From Prauserella endophytica (GTDB taxonomy: Bacteria; Actinomycetota; Actinomycetes; Mycobacteriales; Pseudonocardiaceae): a DNA stretch of 64,000 bases. Below are positions 1 through 8,759 of the stretch, piece after piece. Numbering within the stretch: the first letter of the stretch is position 1; the number at the start of each line of letters is the position of its first letter. The stretch spans positions 1 to 64,000 of the forward strand of contig NZ_SWMS01000017.1 of NCBI RefSeq assembly GCF_005146945.1, read 5' to 3'. The position numbers and the translations under genes were made by a program. Below the pieces are notes generated by a model, which ran no database searches, had not been told where the DNA came from, and saw only the letters and a program-made list of their open reading frames with translations.

Positions 1-1
1 A

Positions 2-52
2 CACCAAGCCCGCCTCAGCCACTACAAACGCCGCGGCTACCCACTTCCTTAA
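2..52 (+). CDS. Possible 3' end of a truncated upstream ORF
   Basis: An open frame enters from the left edge and stops at TAA (50-52), reading HQARLSHYKRRGYPLP at its C-terminus. Only 16 codons are visible, so no family can be assigned. It would converge on the LuxR-type gene that ends at 67. The basic, aromatic tail is compatible with a DNA-binding protein, but this is a guess. Confidence 0.25.
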   Translation, partial: HQARLSHYKRRGYPLP

Positions 53-66
53 CTGCCGTTGCAGTA

Positions 67-1098
67 CTAGCCTGGCTCGGGGCGGAGCTTTGCCACGAGT
101 TCGCCTCTGCTGCGGACGCCTGCCTTGGTGAAGACGGACTTGAGGTGGTCCTGGACGGTGTATGCGGAGATGGCCAGGCGGTCGGCGATGTCCGATGTGG
201 ACCTTCCGGCGATCACCTCGTGGCAGATGTCGCGTTCGCGTGCGGTGAGCCCGTACGCGGCGAGCAGCAGGCCCAGCAGTTCCGAGCCGGACGCGCGCTC
301 CACGGTGACCACCGTGTCGGCGGCGTCCTCGCCGGAGAGCAACCTGCTGGCGCGCAAGAGGATCCAGCCGCCCGAGGCGTCGCGCACCCTGGCCCGGAAC
401 GTACCCGTGACCGCCGCACGCGCACCCGCCGCGACGGCGCGCAGCAGCACCCCGCACCGGCCTGGCGCGACCTCGTCGAGCTCCACCCGCCAGGACCCGG
501 CCGCGGCCGTCGCCGAGCGCGGCACACCGTCCGCACCGACAACGAAGATCGCCTGCTCGTCAGGACCACGGGAGCTTCCGGTGCGGGCCGCGACGCGCGT
601 GGCCGTGGCCAGCGCGGGAGCCACCGAGGCCACGAACTCCACCTCGCGATCGGTGAAGTCGCCGCGCCGCACCATGCCCGCGCCACCCCAGCAGGTGCCG
701 TCGACGCGGAACACGGCACGCAGCTCGTGGCGCAGTCCCAGCGGCCGCCACACCTCGTTGACCCTGCCACTGCGCTCGCGGTCACGCAGCGGCAGGTCCG
801 ACAGCCTCGCCACCGGCGCGGGCCGGGCGGCCAGCTCGGTGAACGTGTGCGGCTCGGTGCCGTCGTACTCGTAGGTCGCCAGCAGCGGCTCGTACCGGCG
901 CGGGATGAGAGCGGGACCGCTGGTCATCGAGCTGATCACCGTGGTGTCCGGGTCCATCGACGCCCAGCAGGTCAGGTCGGTCGGCACGACCCTGCCGACC
1001 AGCTCGATGGCCGCTCGGTGCAGTTCGGTGACGCCGAGCCCGGTGGTGGCCAGCGCGGCGATCTCGCGTCGCGCGCCGAGCGCCCGACCCTCCCACAT
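67..1098 (-). CDS. LuxR-family helix-turn-helix transcriptional regulator
   Basis: A protein of about 343 residues. The last 60 residues form a LuxR/GerE-type helix-turn-helix: LTARERDICHEVIAGRSTSDIA, followed by a recognition helix around AYTVQDHLKSVFTKAG. The N-terminal two thirds has no receiver domain or nucleotide-binding motif and looks like a GAF/PAS-type sensor. The start at MWEGRALG is preferred; the frame is open a further 82 codons upstream, but that stretch is Arg/Ser/Pro-rich shadow sequence and would overlap the divergent cupin gene. It is divergent from the cupin/DUF1304 pair (86-bp gap), so it may control that pair. The signal is unknown. Confidence 0.8.
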   Translation of the reverse strand: MWEGRALGARREIAALATTGLGVTELHRAAIELVGRVVPTDLTCWASMDPDTTVISSMTSGPALIPRRYEPLLATYEYDGTEPHTFTELAARPAPVARLSDLPLRDRERSGRVNEVWRPLGLRHELRAVFRVDGTCWGGAGMVRRGDFTDREVEFVASVAPALATATRVAARTGSSRGPDEQAIFVVGADGVPRSATAAAGSWRVELDEVAPGRCGVLLRAVAAGARAAVTGTFRARVRDASGGWILLRASRLLSGEDAADTVVTVERASGSELLGLLLAAYGLTARERDICHEVIAGRSTSDIADRLAISAYTVQDHLKSVFTKAGVRSRGELVAKLRPEPG

Positions 1099-1184
1099 GG
1101 CCGAAGTATGCGCCTCGCGCACGCCGCGCGGCACCCCACATTTCCGGGATGGAGCCTTCCCGCCGCGGTTCCTACCGTCGGCCC

Positions 1185-1640
1185 ATGACCACGATGTATC
1201 TCTCCGGAGCGGGCGAGGGCGCCGAGCTGGACTCACCCGACGCGACGGTGACCGTGAAGGTGGGTGCCGAGCACACCGGCGGCGCGTACGAGCTGTTCGA
1301 GATCGACGCGCCGCGCGGCCCGACGGTGCCGCCCCACCGCACACCCTGGCTCGTCACCCACTACGTCCTGCACGGGCGCATGGGCGTGTTCGTGGACGGC
1401 GAGATCCACGACCTCGGCCCGGGCGCCTCCGTCACCATCCCCGCGGGCACGCCGCACACCTTCACCGTGCACACGCCGTCGGTGCGCTTCCTCGCGCTCA
1501 GCACGGGCGACGCCATGGGCCGCTTCTTCCGCGACGTCCACGAGACCGTGCCGCGTAACACCCCGCTGGAGAAGGCCGCTGAGCTGCTGGGCGACGTCGT
1601 CGCCCGCCACGGCGTGACGCTGGCGGAGTGGTCGCCGTGA
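1185..1640 (+). CDS. Cupin-domain protein
   Basis: A 151-residue single-domain cupin. The first motif is present as PPHRTPWLVTHYVLHGRMGVFVDG and the second as PAGTPHTFTVH, giving the His/Glu-type metal-site pattern of small beta-barrel cupins. The first motif is degenerate, so a catalytic metal site is not assured. ATG 1185 is chosen over an in-frame ATG 36 bases upstream because family members begin just before the first beta strand. Its TGA overlaps the GTG start of the next gene by 4 bases, so the two are probably translationally coupled. Substrate unknown. Confidence 0.75.
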   Translation: MTTMYLSGAGEGAELDSPDATVTVKVGAEHTGGAYELFEIDAPRGPTVPPHRTPWLVTHYVLHGRMGVFVDGEIHDLGPGASVTIPAGTPHTFTVHTPSVRFLALSTGDAMGRFFRDVHETVPRNTPLEKAAELLGDVVARHGVTLAEWSP

Positions 1641-2038
1641 ACGTCGTCGCGCAGGTCTTCGCGGGGCTCGCCGCGTTCGTGCACGTCCTCGTGTTCGTGT
1701 GGGAGGCCCTGCTGTTCCGCCGCCCCTCGGTGCACAGGGGCATCTTCCGGGTCCCCGTCGAGGACGTGCCCGCCGTGCTGCTGTGGTCGTTCGGCGTCGG
1801 CTTCTACAACCTCTTCCTCGCCTCGGGCACGGTCCTCGGGCTGGTGCTGCTGAACACCGGCGACGAGGCTGTCGGCCGCGCCCTGGTGTTCTACACCTGC
1901 GGGTTCATGGCGCTCTCCGGCGTCGTGCTGTTCGCCGCCGACCGGATGGCGCTCGGCAGGCCGAGGGGAGCGGGGCTGAGCGGCGTCGCCGGACAACTCG
2001 GGCCACCGCTCGTCGTCTTCGCGACGGCGTTCCTCTAG
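1637..2038 (+). CDS. DUF1304-type small membrane protein
   Basis: A 133-residue hydrophobic protein with about four membrane segments (near residues 5-25, 48-70, 78-100 and 112-132). It has the conserved aromatic WEALLF and GFYNLFLA motifs of the DUF1304 family, whose function is unknown. GTG 1637 is chosen because it forms a GTGA overlap with the cupin stop codon; a GTG 9 bases upstream is an alternative. Its own TAG stop (2036-2038) lies inside the left inverted repeat of the 2035-2146 element. Confidence 0.75.
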   Translation: MNVVAQVFAGLAAFVHVLVFVWEALLFRRPSVHRGIFRVPVEDVPAVLLWSFGVGFYNLFLASGTVLGLVLLNTGDEAVGRALVFYTCGFMALSGVVLFAADRMALGRPRGAGLSGVAGQLGPPLVVFATAFL

Positions 2039-2146
2039 TGCCCGCCGCCGGAAGTCTGTTGCTTTCGTCGGTGGATCGAGGTTAACGCAGCCAGCGGGAA
2101 GCTGGGCCACCGAATTATGTGGCGAACTTCCGGCGGGGGGCACTAG
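2035..2146. repeat. 112-bp element with 21-bp terminal inverted repeats
   Basis: The left end (2035-2055) and right end (2126-2146) are reverse complements at 20 of 21 positions; both begin CTAGTGCCC reading inward and continue CCGCCGGAAGT. A second, inner pair (CGGTGG near 2070, CCACCG near 2107) nests inside. The ends contain the TAG stops of both convergent flanking genes. It resembles either a miniature inverted-repeat element or a large bidirectional terminator fold. No transposase is present and no target-site duplication is obvious. Confidence 0.7.
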
Positions 2147-3573
2147 GAGAGCAGAGCGAGCTGGATGACGTACACGGCCAGCGAGGCGGCCAGCAGGATC
2201 CAGCCGCAGTAGATCATCCGCTTGAGCGCCGTTGACCTCGCGAACGCCATCGGCGAGATCATGTTGGGTCCTGGGGACGGACCGAAGGTATCGGCCTGGC
2301 AGGAGCACAGCAGCACCACCGCCCACGCCTGCACCGGCACGCCCAGCGCCTCCGCCGTGGGGCCGAACACGCGGTCGATCACGATCACCTGCGCCGCCGA
2401 CGCGCCGGAGATGCCGAGCCAGCCGATCAGGGCCACCACGATGAGGAAACCCAGCACGCCGAGCGCCTTGAGATCCGAGCCGAACCGCTCCAGCAGCACG
2501 TCGTACGGCTTGAGCTCCTCGACCACGGTGAGCAGCGCCGCCAGCATCCAGAACAGCAGGAACATGTCGACGAGCCGGCCGCAGCCCTCGTAGATCGCCT
2601 TGAGGATGGCGTTGACGGGCATGCGGGCCGCGACTCCGGTGACCACCGCCATCACGATGAGGGCGACGACGGCGAACGACGTGCCCGCGCGCGTGACGAC
2701 GCCGTAGGCCACCAGCACCGCGAAGGTCAGCAGGAAGGCGATCGTGCTCCGGCGCGCACTCGGCGGCAGAGCCGTGTCCTGGTCACCGATCTCGCGCTCG
2801 TCGTAGTAGTCCTCCGCCGACACGGGGTGCCGCTGGCACCAGCGGATCACCACGAAACCGACCGCGAAGCACACGATCGTCAGCGGGCCGCCCGCGGTGA
2901 GCACGTACTCGGGGTAGCTCACGCCGGAGTACTCACGGATGGCGACCATGGAGCCCACGAACGGAGCGACGAACATGCCGCACGCGCCCCCGATGAACAT
3001 CATCAGCGCGGTGCTGGAGCGGGTGAAGCCCAGCCGGGCCGCGATCGGGATCACGATCGGCGCCGCGATCGCGAACGCGCCGATGAGCGTGCCCAGCGCG
3101 ATCACCAGGACTCCGGAGGCGATCATGATGCTCAGCTGGGCGCGGACGGGGGTGTCCACACCGAACCGGTCCACGATCATGCGCACCAGGTACGTCGCGC
3201 CGCGCGTGCGGGTGAGCACCTCGCCCAGCCCGGCGCCGAGCATGATGATCAGTCCGATCTCGACGATGTCCGAGCCGAGCGCGCCCCCGAGCATGCTTGC
3301 CGCGTCGATCGGATCGCTGTGCAGCAGCAGGAAACCCGACACCAGCGCGGCGACGCTGGCGAGCATGATGTCGAGGCCGATGAGCACGAGGATCGCGTAG
3401 ATCGCGATCGGCGCGAGACCCCACAGCGTCGGTCCGTCCACAGTGAACCCGACCACCAGGCTCATTCCGAGCGAGAGCACGGTCAGCGCGATCTGGGTCG
3501 CTCTGCGTGCAGGCGAGACCCGTTCCCCGCTCTCGGGTCGCGGCGGTGCCGCCTGCTGCTGGACGTCGGACAT
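2143..3573 (-). CDS. Ion-transporter-superfamily permease (GntP/CitMHS/NhaC-like)
   Basis: A 476-residue protein with about 12 membrane segments, a short polar N-terminus, and a cytoplasmic loop near residues 235-265 (RHPVSAEDYYDEREIGDQD). Repeated hydrophobic halves with glycine-rich re-entrant stretches (IIMLGAGLGEVLTRT; SCQADTFGPSPGPNMISP) are typical of secondary carboxylate or ion permeases of the GntP/CitMHS/NhaC group. It is divergent from the amidohydrolase at 3714, so it probably imports that enzyme's substrate or exports its product. Exact family and substrate cannot be fixed by eye. The TAG stop falls inside the right arm of the 2035-2146 element. Confidence 0.75.
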   Translation of the reverse strand: MSDVQQQAAPPRPESGERVSPARRATQIALTVLSLGMSLVVGFTVDGPTLWGLAPIAIYAILVLIGLDIMLASVAALVSGFLLLHSDPIDAASMLGGALGSDIVEIGLIIMLGAGLGEVLTRTRGATYLVRMIVDRFGVDTPVRAQLSIMIASGVLVIALGTLIGAFAIAAPIVIPIAARLGFTRSSTALMMFIGGACGMFVAPFVGSMVAIREYSGVSYPEYVLTAGGPLTIVCFAVGFVVIRWCQRHPVSAEDYYDEREIGDQDTALPPSARRSTIAFLLTFAVLVAYGVVTRAGTSFAVVALIVMAVVTGVAARMPVNAILKAIYEGCGRLVDMFLLFWMLAALLTVVEELKPYDVLLERFGSDLKALGVLGFLIVVALIGWLGISGASAAQVIVIDRVFGPTAEALGVPVQAWAVVLLCSCQADTFGPSPGPNMISPMAFARSTALKRMIYCGWILLAASLAVYVIQLALLS

Positions 3574-3623
3574 GGGGCGGTCTCCCTCGGTTGGTTCGTT
3601 GGCGGGGACGTTAGCTGGCTAAA

Positions 3624-3649
3624 GTTGCGTCTGCAAGAAGCTACGCAAC
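3624..3649. promoter_or_regulatory. Inverted repeat in the divergent permease/amidohydrolase promoter region
   Basis: GTTGCGT (3624-3630) and ACGCAAC (3643-3649) are perfect 7-base inverted arms separated by 12 bases. They lie between two divergent starts (3573 and 3714), about 64 bases before the amidohydrolase start. The geometry suits a dimeric regulator acting on both genes. No regulator gene is adjacent, so the protein is unknown. Confidence 0.4.
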
Positions 3650-3713
3650 AGATATTGCATTCGGGTTTCCGGCTGCCGTAGCGTCACCTCGACGCCACAG
3701 GAGGGAATCCCGC

Positions 3714-5156
3714 ATGACCCGCACGCTCGACCTGATCGCCCGCAGCGCCCACGTCGTCGACGCCGAAGGGGAGCAGGGGGTGGCCGATGTCGGCGTCGCG
3801 GACGGCGTCATCACGGCCGTCGAGCCGGAGCTGCCCGCCACCGCCACCCGTGAGCTCGACGCCGACGGGCTCGTACTGCTGCCGGGCGTGGTGGACAGCC
3901 ACGTGCACCTCACCGACCTCGCTGGCAGCGACCCGGCAGGCCGCTCGCCCGCGCACGAGCGGCTGGCGCGGGCGGGCGTGACCACGGCGGTGGAGTTCTT
4001 CGATTTCCGCACCGTGCTGGACCAGTGGCACGCGTCCGCCGCCGGGCTCACCATCCTCGGCCTGCAGGGCCTGCCCGCCTACAGCGACGGCACGCCGGCA
4101 GGCCGCGTTCGCGACGACGTCGGCGCGGCGCTTCGCGACGGCGCCATCGGGATCAAGCTGCTCGGCGGGCACTTCCCGAGCACCCCGGACGCCTCCGCGC
4201 GCGCGATCGCGGAGGGCGCCGCCGCGGGCTGCTACGTCGCGTTCCACGCGGGCACCACAGCACACGGCAGCAACCTCGACGGCATGCGCGAGGCGCTGCG
4301 GCTCGCCGACGGCAGGCCCCTGCACCTCGCGCACACCAACGCCTACCTGCGCGGCGCGGTCACCGAACTCGTCGAGGAGAACCAGATCGCGCTCGCCCTG
4401 TTGCGGGAACATCCCGAGGTGGTCAGCGAGGCACACCTGGCGCCGCTCAACCTGTGCCTCGGCGCGCTCGACGGGGATCGATTCACCGACCACATCGTCG
4501 TCAACTGCCTGCGAATGGGCGGCTACTCCACGGACAGGGCCGGGCTGTTGCGGGCCTTCGCCGATGGCTTCGCGCACTGCCTGCGGCAGGAGGCCGGGCA
4601 GGCGGTTCCGGTCACGGGCGACGCGGGACGCGAGGTGTGGGAGAGCGACCCCGCTCGCGCGTCGCTGTGCTTCCCGGTGAACCGGCGGCTCTCCGGGTTC
4701 ATGCAGAGTTGCGCGCGCCGCGACGCGAGCGGGACGCTGCGCTTCGACGGCACCGGTGACTTCGTGGTGGACGCCATCTCCTCCGACGGCGGTTACTGGC
4801 GCAACCTCGTGCTGGACCAGGGGCTCGCGCTCGTCCAGTTCGGTGCGCTGAGCCTGCCGCAGCTGGCCCACAAGACGAGCCGCGCGCCCGCCGCGTTGTT
4901 CGGCCTGCCCGGCAAGGGCCGGATCGCGCCGGGCTTCGATGCCGACCTCGTCGCCGTCGACAGTGGACGGAGGTCGGTGCGGCTGACGGTCGCGGGTGGC
5001 CAGGTGATCTTCGACGGCGAGCGTGTGGTCGGCACCGGCGGCACGGTGCTCACCACCGAGCACGGCACGGCAGCGCTGCGGGCCCGCCGCATCCCGCACC
5101 GCGTAATCGACCTCGCGGACAGCGACTTCCTCACGCGCGGCACACCCGTCGCCTGA
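3714..5156 (+). CDS. Amidohydrolase (dihydroorotase/hydantoinase-like)
   Basis: A 480-residue metal-dependent amidohydrolase. It shows the HxH motif after the first strand (VDSHVHL, H63/H65), a lysine that could be the carbamylated metal bridge (GIKLLGG, K148), histidines at FHAGTT (H178) and HLAHTN (H204/H207), a C-terminal DFVVDAISSDGG stretch that may supply the catalytic Asp, and the closing strand motif GRIAPGFDADLV. These fit cyclic amide hydrolases (hydantoinase, dihydroorotase, allantoinase) or a related deacylase, but the body differs from the clear dihydropyrimidinase at 28688. GGAGGG lies about 7 bases before the ATG. The divergent permease suggests a dedicated uptake-plus-hydrolysis pair. 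Confidence 0.75.
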   Translation: MTRTLDLIARSAHVVDAEGEQGVADVGVADGVITAVEPELPATATRELDADGLVLLPGVVDSHVHLTDLAGSDPAGRSPAHERLARAGVTTAVEFFDFRTVLDQWHASAAGLTILGLQGLPAYSDGTPAGRVRDDVGAALRDGAIGIKLLGGHFPSTPDASARAIAEGAAAGCYVAFHAGTTAHGSNLDGMREALRLADGRPLHLAHTNAYLRGAVTELVEENQIALALLREHPEVVSEAHLAPLNLCLGALDGDRFTDHIVVNCLRMGGYSTDRAGLLRAFADGFAHCLRQEAGQAVPVTGDAGREVWESDPARASLCFPVNRRLSGFMQSCARRDASGTLRFDGTGDFVVDAISSDGGYWRNLVLDQGLALVQFGALSLPQLAHKTSRAPAALFGLPGKGRIAPGFDADLVAVDSGRRSVRLTVAGGQVIFDGERVVGTGGTVLTTEHGTAALRARRIPHRVIDLADSDFLTRGTPVA

Positions 5157-5158
5157 CC

Positions 5159-5325
5159 GCAGTGAAGGCCACCATGCCTGCGCTCAACGCAGTGAAGGTG
5201 GCCTTCACTGCGCCCGCCGGGCTTCCACCGGCACCCAACCGGAGGCTCCGTGCCACTGTGCCGGGTTCCACGCAGTGAAGGCCACCTTGCCTGCGTTCAA
5301 CGCAGTGAAGGTGGCCTTCACTGCG
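5159..5325. repeat. Dispersed palindromic element, double copy
   Basis: Two 54-bp copies (5159-5212 and 5272-5325) flank a 59-bp spacer. Each copy has a unit starting GCAGTGAAGGCCACC, a TCAAC linker, then a perfect hairpin with arms GCAGTGAAGG and CCTTCACTGC around TGG. They lie between the convergent stops of the amidohydrolase (5156) and the polymerase-like gene (5343). The spacer is clearly related to the one inside the copy at 27494-27630. Confidence 0.9.
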
Positions 5326-5342
5326 GTCGGGGCGGGAAACGG

Positions 5343-7019
5343 CTACTTGGCGTCGGAGTAGGCGTCCACGATCGCCGCGGGCATGGGGAAGCGCACCGGG
5401 CAGGACTGGCCGAACACCCGGGCCGTGGTCTCCGCGACCGCGTCGGCCAGGCACGTTCGTACCTGCTCGGCCAGCCCGGCCGGGGCGTGCACCAGCACCT
5501 CGTCGTGCTGGAAGAACACCAGGTGCGCGGGCTCGGGAAGGCGCTGGCGCAGGGTGGCCAGCAGCACCGCCGTCCAGTCCGCCGCGCTCGCCTGCACGAC
5601 GAAGTTGCGCGTGAACCGGCCCCAGTCGCGCGCGGCCCTGCGGGCCTGCTCCTCGTTCGCCGTGCCGCCCGTCAGCGTTCGCCACGCCGCCGAAGGCGGG
5701 GGCGAGGTCCGGCCCAGCCGGGACCGGACGATCTCGCCGCGCTCCCCGGCCAGCGCCGCGTGCTCCACATAGGACACCGCGGCCGGAAACCGTTGGCGCA
5801 GCAGGGCCAGCAGCGACGCCGCCTCGCCCGCGGTGCCGCCGTACATCGCCGAGAGCATCGCGATCTTGGCCCGGCCGCGGTTCTCGCCGTCGGCGCCCCT
5901 GCCGGGGAACATCGCCTCCGCGAGGCTGGTGTAGAGGTCGGCCGAGGCGGAGACGTCGGCGAGCTGCCGGTCGCCGGACAGCGCCGCGAGTATGCGCGGC
6001 TCCAGCTGCGCGGCATCGGCGACGACCAGTTTCCAGCCAGGGTCCGCGCGCACGCACGAGCGCAGCACGCGCGGGATCTGCAGCGCGGCTCCGCCCCGGC
6101 TGGCCCAGCGCCCCGACACCACGCCGCCGACGACGTACACCGGCCGGAACCGGTCGCCGTGCACCCACTGCTCGAGCCACGCCCACCCGTGCGCCGAGTG
6201 CAGCCGAGCCAGCTCCTTGTACTCCAGCAGCGGCGCCACGGCGGGATGCTCGACGTCCCGCAGCACATGGGCTCTCGCCGACGGGATCGAGATCCCGGCC
6301 CGGCCGAAAGCGCGCACGACACTGCCGGGGTGGTCGGGGTTGAGCGCCCGCCCGCCGAACGCGTCCTGGACCCGCTCGGCGAGTTCGGCCAGCTTGCGGG
6401 GCCGCTGCCCGTTCGGCACGCGCGGGCCGAGCAGCTCGGTGAGCAGCGCGTCGTGCAGGTCGGCGCGCCACGGCAGCCCATCGGCCGACATCTCCGCGGC
6501 CGCGAGCGCGCTGGCCGACTCCGCGGCCACGAGCAGGCGGATCCGCTCGGGGTGGGGGAGCAGGCCGATCCGGCGCTGCTGTTCGGCGAGCACCACCTCC
6601 ATCGCGTCGAGCGCGCTGACCCCGGGTGGCAACCCGGAGCCGCGCGGGTCGAACAGCGTCGGCTGCTCGTCGAGGCCGGGGTGGGCCGCCCTCGGCTCGG
6701 CGGGAGGCTCGAGCCCTCGGGCCCTGGCGTAGGCGGCGGCGAGGCTGCGGGACTGCTCGTGGCGGCCCTCGTGGGCCAGCAGGATTCCCTCGATCAGGGA
6801 AAGATCATGACAGCGGCGCACCCGGACACCGCCCTCAAGCAGCACCGGGTAGTCGTGCTCGACCGACGCGAACACCCAGCGCGGGCGTAGCTCCCGCTCC
6901 CAGCGGGCGGCGTGTTCCACCAGCTCACCGGGGGAGAGCCGGGGCGGGGCGGGAAGTTCTCCTTCGAGCGCGCGCACGGCATGGACACCCTCCGCTTCCC
7001 GCGCGACGATCAGCTGCAC
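5343..7019 (-). CDS. Stand-alone family A DNA polymerase-like protein (3'-5' exonuclease/polymerase type)
   Basis: A 558-residue protein with GTG start. The C-terminal half carries family A polymerase motifs: motif A as VVADAAQLEPRILAALSG, motif B as RGRAKIAMLSAMYGGTAGE, and motif C as FQHDEVLVHAP with the catalytic HDE. The N-terminal part is an exonuclease-like domain with eroded acidic residues. It is much shorter than replicative PolA and lacks the 5'-nuclease domain. Actinobacteria carry this class in addition to PolA, usually annotated as bifunctional 3'-5' exonuclease/DNA polymerase. Motif A reads DAAQLEPR rather than the usual DYSQIELR. It is convergent with the amidohydrolase across the repeat element. 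Confidence 0.85.
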   Translation of the reverse strand: MQLIVAREAEGVHAVRALEGELPAPPRLSPGELVEHAARWERELRPRWVFASVEHDYPVLLEGGVRVRRCHDLSLIEGILLAHEGRHEQSRSLAAAYARARGLEPPAEPRAAHPGLDEQPTLFDPRGSGLPPGVSALDAMEVVLAEQQRRIGLLPHPERIRLLVAAESASALAAAEMSADGLPWRADLHDALLTELLGPRVPNGQRPRKLAELAERVQDAFGGRALNPDHPGSVVRAFGRAGISIPSARAHVLRDVEHPAVAPLLEYKELARLHSAHGWAWLEQWVHGDRFRPVYVVGGVVSGRWASRGGAALQIPRVLRSCVRADPGWKLVVADAAQLEPRILAALSGDRQLADVSASADLYTSLAEAMFPGRGADGENRGRAKIAMLSAMYGGTAGEAASLLALLRQRFPAAVSYVEHAALAGERGEIVRSRLGRTSPPPSAAWRTLTGGTANEEQARRAARDWGRFTRNFVVQASAADWTAVLLATLRQRLPEPAHLVFFQHDEVLVHAPAGLAEQVRTCLADAVAETTARVFGQSCPVRFPMPAAIVDAYSDAK

Positions 7020-7114
7020 GGTCCGATTCTGCGTGCGGGCACCGACAGGTTACGGTCGACGGTCGTAGCTACTAGCCGGTAGGTTGTGCTCGTCGAGCTC
7101 GAGGAGGTGCCCTG

Positions 7115-8740
7115 ATGAGAAGGCCGCCCACCGTGGCCGAGTTGGTCGGCCGTGTTTCGGAAACGGCTCGCAGCGTCGAAGTGCTGTGGCGCGCGGGACT
7201 CGTCCCGATCCCGAGGGTCGACGAGGGCATCCGCTCGCTGTTCGCCACGCGCCGCTACGGCCCGCTCGCCGGCGCCGTGCGCATCGCGGCCCACCGGGAC
7301 CCGCTGGCCGTCGGCATCGTCGACGAGCGAGGCCCGCTCACGTTCTCCCAGCTCGACCAGCAGTCCAACGCGCTCGCTCGCGCGTGGTCCGAGCGCGGCG
7401 TGCGGCCGGGCTCGGCCATCGCAGCGCTCTGCCGCGACCACCGCGGCCTCGTCGTCACCATGCTCGCCGCTGGCAAGCTCGGCGCGCCGCTGCTGCTGAT
7501 GAACACCGGCTTCGCCAAACCGCAGCTCACCGACGTCGCCGCCCGCGAGAAGGTGGAGGTGCTGGTCTACGACGAGGAGTTCACCGCGCTGCTCGACGGC
7601 ATCGAGGGCGTCGACCGCTACCTCGCGTGGACCGACTCCGACCTGGCTGGCCACCAGGTCCCCGTGCTCGAGGAGATCATCGCGAGCACCGACGACCGGC
7701 CGCCGCCCGCGCCGGAGAAGCCGGGCGGGCTGGTGCTGCTCACCAGCGGCACCACCGGCACCCCGAAGGGCGCGCCGCGGCCCAGGATCTCTCCGCTGCA
7801 CTCGGCGCAGTTCCTCGACCGCATCCCGCTGCGGGTCGGCGAGGCGACGTTCATGGGCGCGCCGCTGTTCCACGGCACCGGCATCTCGCAGTTCATCCTG
7901 TCCCTCGCGCTCGGCTGCAAGGTGGTGCTGCGGCGCAGGTTCAACGCCGAGGAGACGTTGCGCCAGGTCGCCGAGCACAAGTGCACGGCGGTCGTACTGG
8001 TGCCGACGATGCTGCAGCGCATCATCGACCTCGGTCCAGAGGTCATCGGCAGGTACGACACCTCCAGCGTGCGGATCATCTTCGTCGCGGGCTCGGCGCT
8101 GCCGCCGGACGTGGGCAACCGCGCCACCGAGATCTTCGGCCCGGTGATCCACAATCTCTACGGCTCCACCGAGGTCGCCGTGGCCACCGTGGCCACGCCC
8201 GAGGACTGGCGCAAGGCGCCGGGCACGGTCGGCAGGCCCCCGGTCGGCTGCCGCGTCGCGCTCTACGACGAGCAGGGCAATCGCATCACGAAGCCGCACG
8301 TCACCGGGCGCGTGTTCGTCGGCAGCGGGCTCGCGTTCGAGGGCTACACCGACGGAAGGCACAAGGAGATCATCGACGGCCTGCTCTCCAGTGGCGACGT
8401 CGGGCACTTCGACGAGGACGGTCTGCTGTTCATCGACGGCCGCGACGACGAGATGATCGTCTCCGGTGGCGAGAACGTGTATCCGGTCGAGGTGGAGAAC
8501 CTGCTGGTCGAGCACGAGAACGTGGCCGAGGCGGCTGTGATCGGCGTGCCCGACGAGGAGTACGGGCAGCGGCTCAAGGCGTTCGTGGTGCTCACGAAGG
8601 GCGCTTCGCTGGACGCCGACGCGGTGCGGGACTTCGTCAAGCGGAACCTGGCCCGCTACAAGGTGCCCCGCGACGTCGAGTTCCTCGACGAGCTGCCCCG
8701 CAACGCCACGGGCAAGCTGCTGCGGGGTGAGCTGAGCTGA
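7115..8740 (+). CDS. Acyl-CoA synthetase / AMP-binding ligase (FadD-like)
   Basis: A 541-residue ANL-superfamily enzyme. The P-loop-like adenylation motif is VLLTSGTTGTPKGA (about residues 208-221), followed by NLYGSTEVAVAT (A5) and the C-terminal motif SSGDVGHFDEDGLLFIDGRDDEMIVSGGENVYP. The A10 lysine is in NATGKLLR. The enzyme activates a carboxylic acid, probably a fatty acid, with ATP and transfers it to CoA. A strong ribosome site (GAGGAGG) precedes ATG 7115. It diverges from the polymerase-like gene and stands alone, so the substrate cannot be inferred from neighbours. Confidence 0.9.
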   Translation: MRRPPTVAELVGRVSETARSVEVLWRAGLVPIPRVDEGIRSLFATRRYGPLAGAVRIAAHRDPLAVGIVDERGPLTFSQLDQQSNALARAWSERGVRPGSAIAALCRDHRGLVVTMLAAGKLGAPLLLMNTGFAKPQLTDVAAREKVEVLVYDEEFTALLDGIEGVDRYLAWTDSDLAGHQVPVLEEIIASTDDRPPPAPEKPGGLVLLTSGTTGTPKGAPRPRISPLHSAQFLDRIPLRVGEATFMGAPLFHGTGISQFILSLALGCKVVLRRRFNAEETLRQVAEHKCTAVVLVPTMLQRIIDLGPEVIGRYDTSSVRIIFVAGSALPPDVGNRATEIFGPVIHNLYGSTEVAVATVATPEDWRKAPGTVGRPPVGCRVALYDEQGNRITKPHVTGRVFVGSGLAFEGYTDGRHKEIIDGLLSSGDVGHFDEDGLLFIDGRDDEMIVSGGENVYPVEVENLLVEHENVAEAAVIGVPDEEYGQRLKAFVVLTKGASLDADAVRDFVKRNLARYKVPRDVEFLDELPRNATGKLLRGELS

Positions 8741-8759
8741 GCGTGCCCGACGAAAGTCG

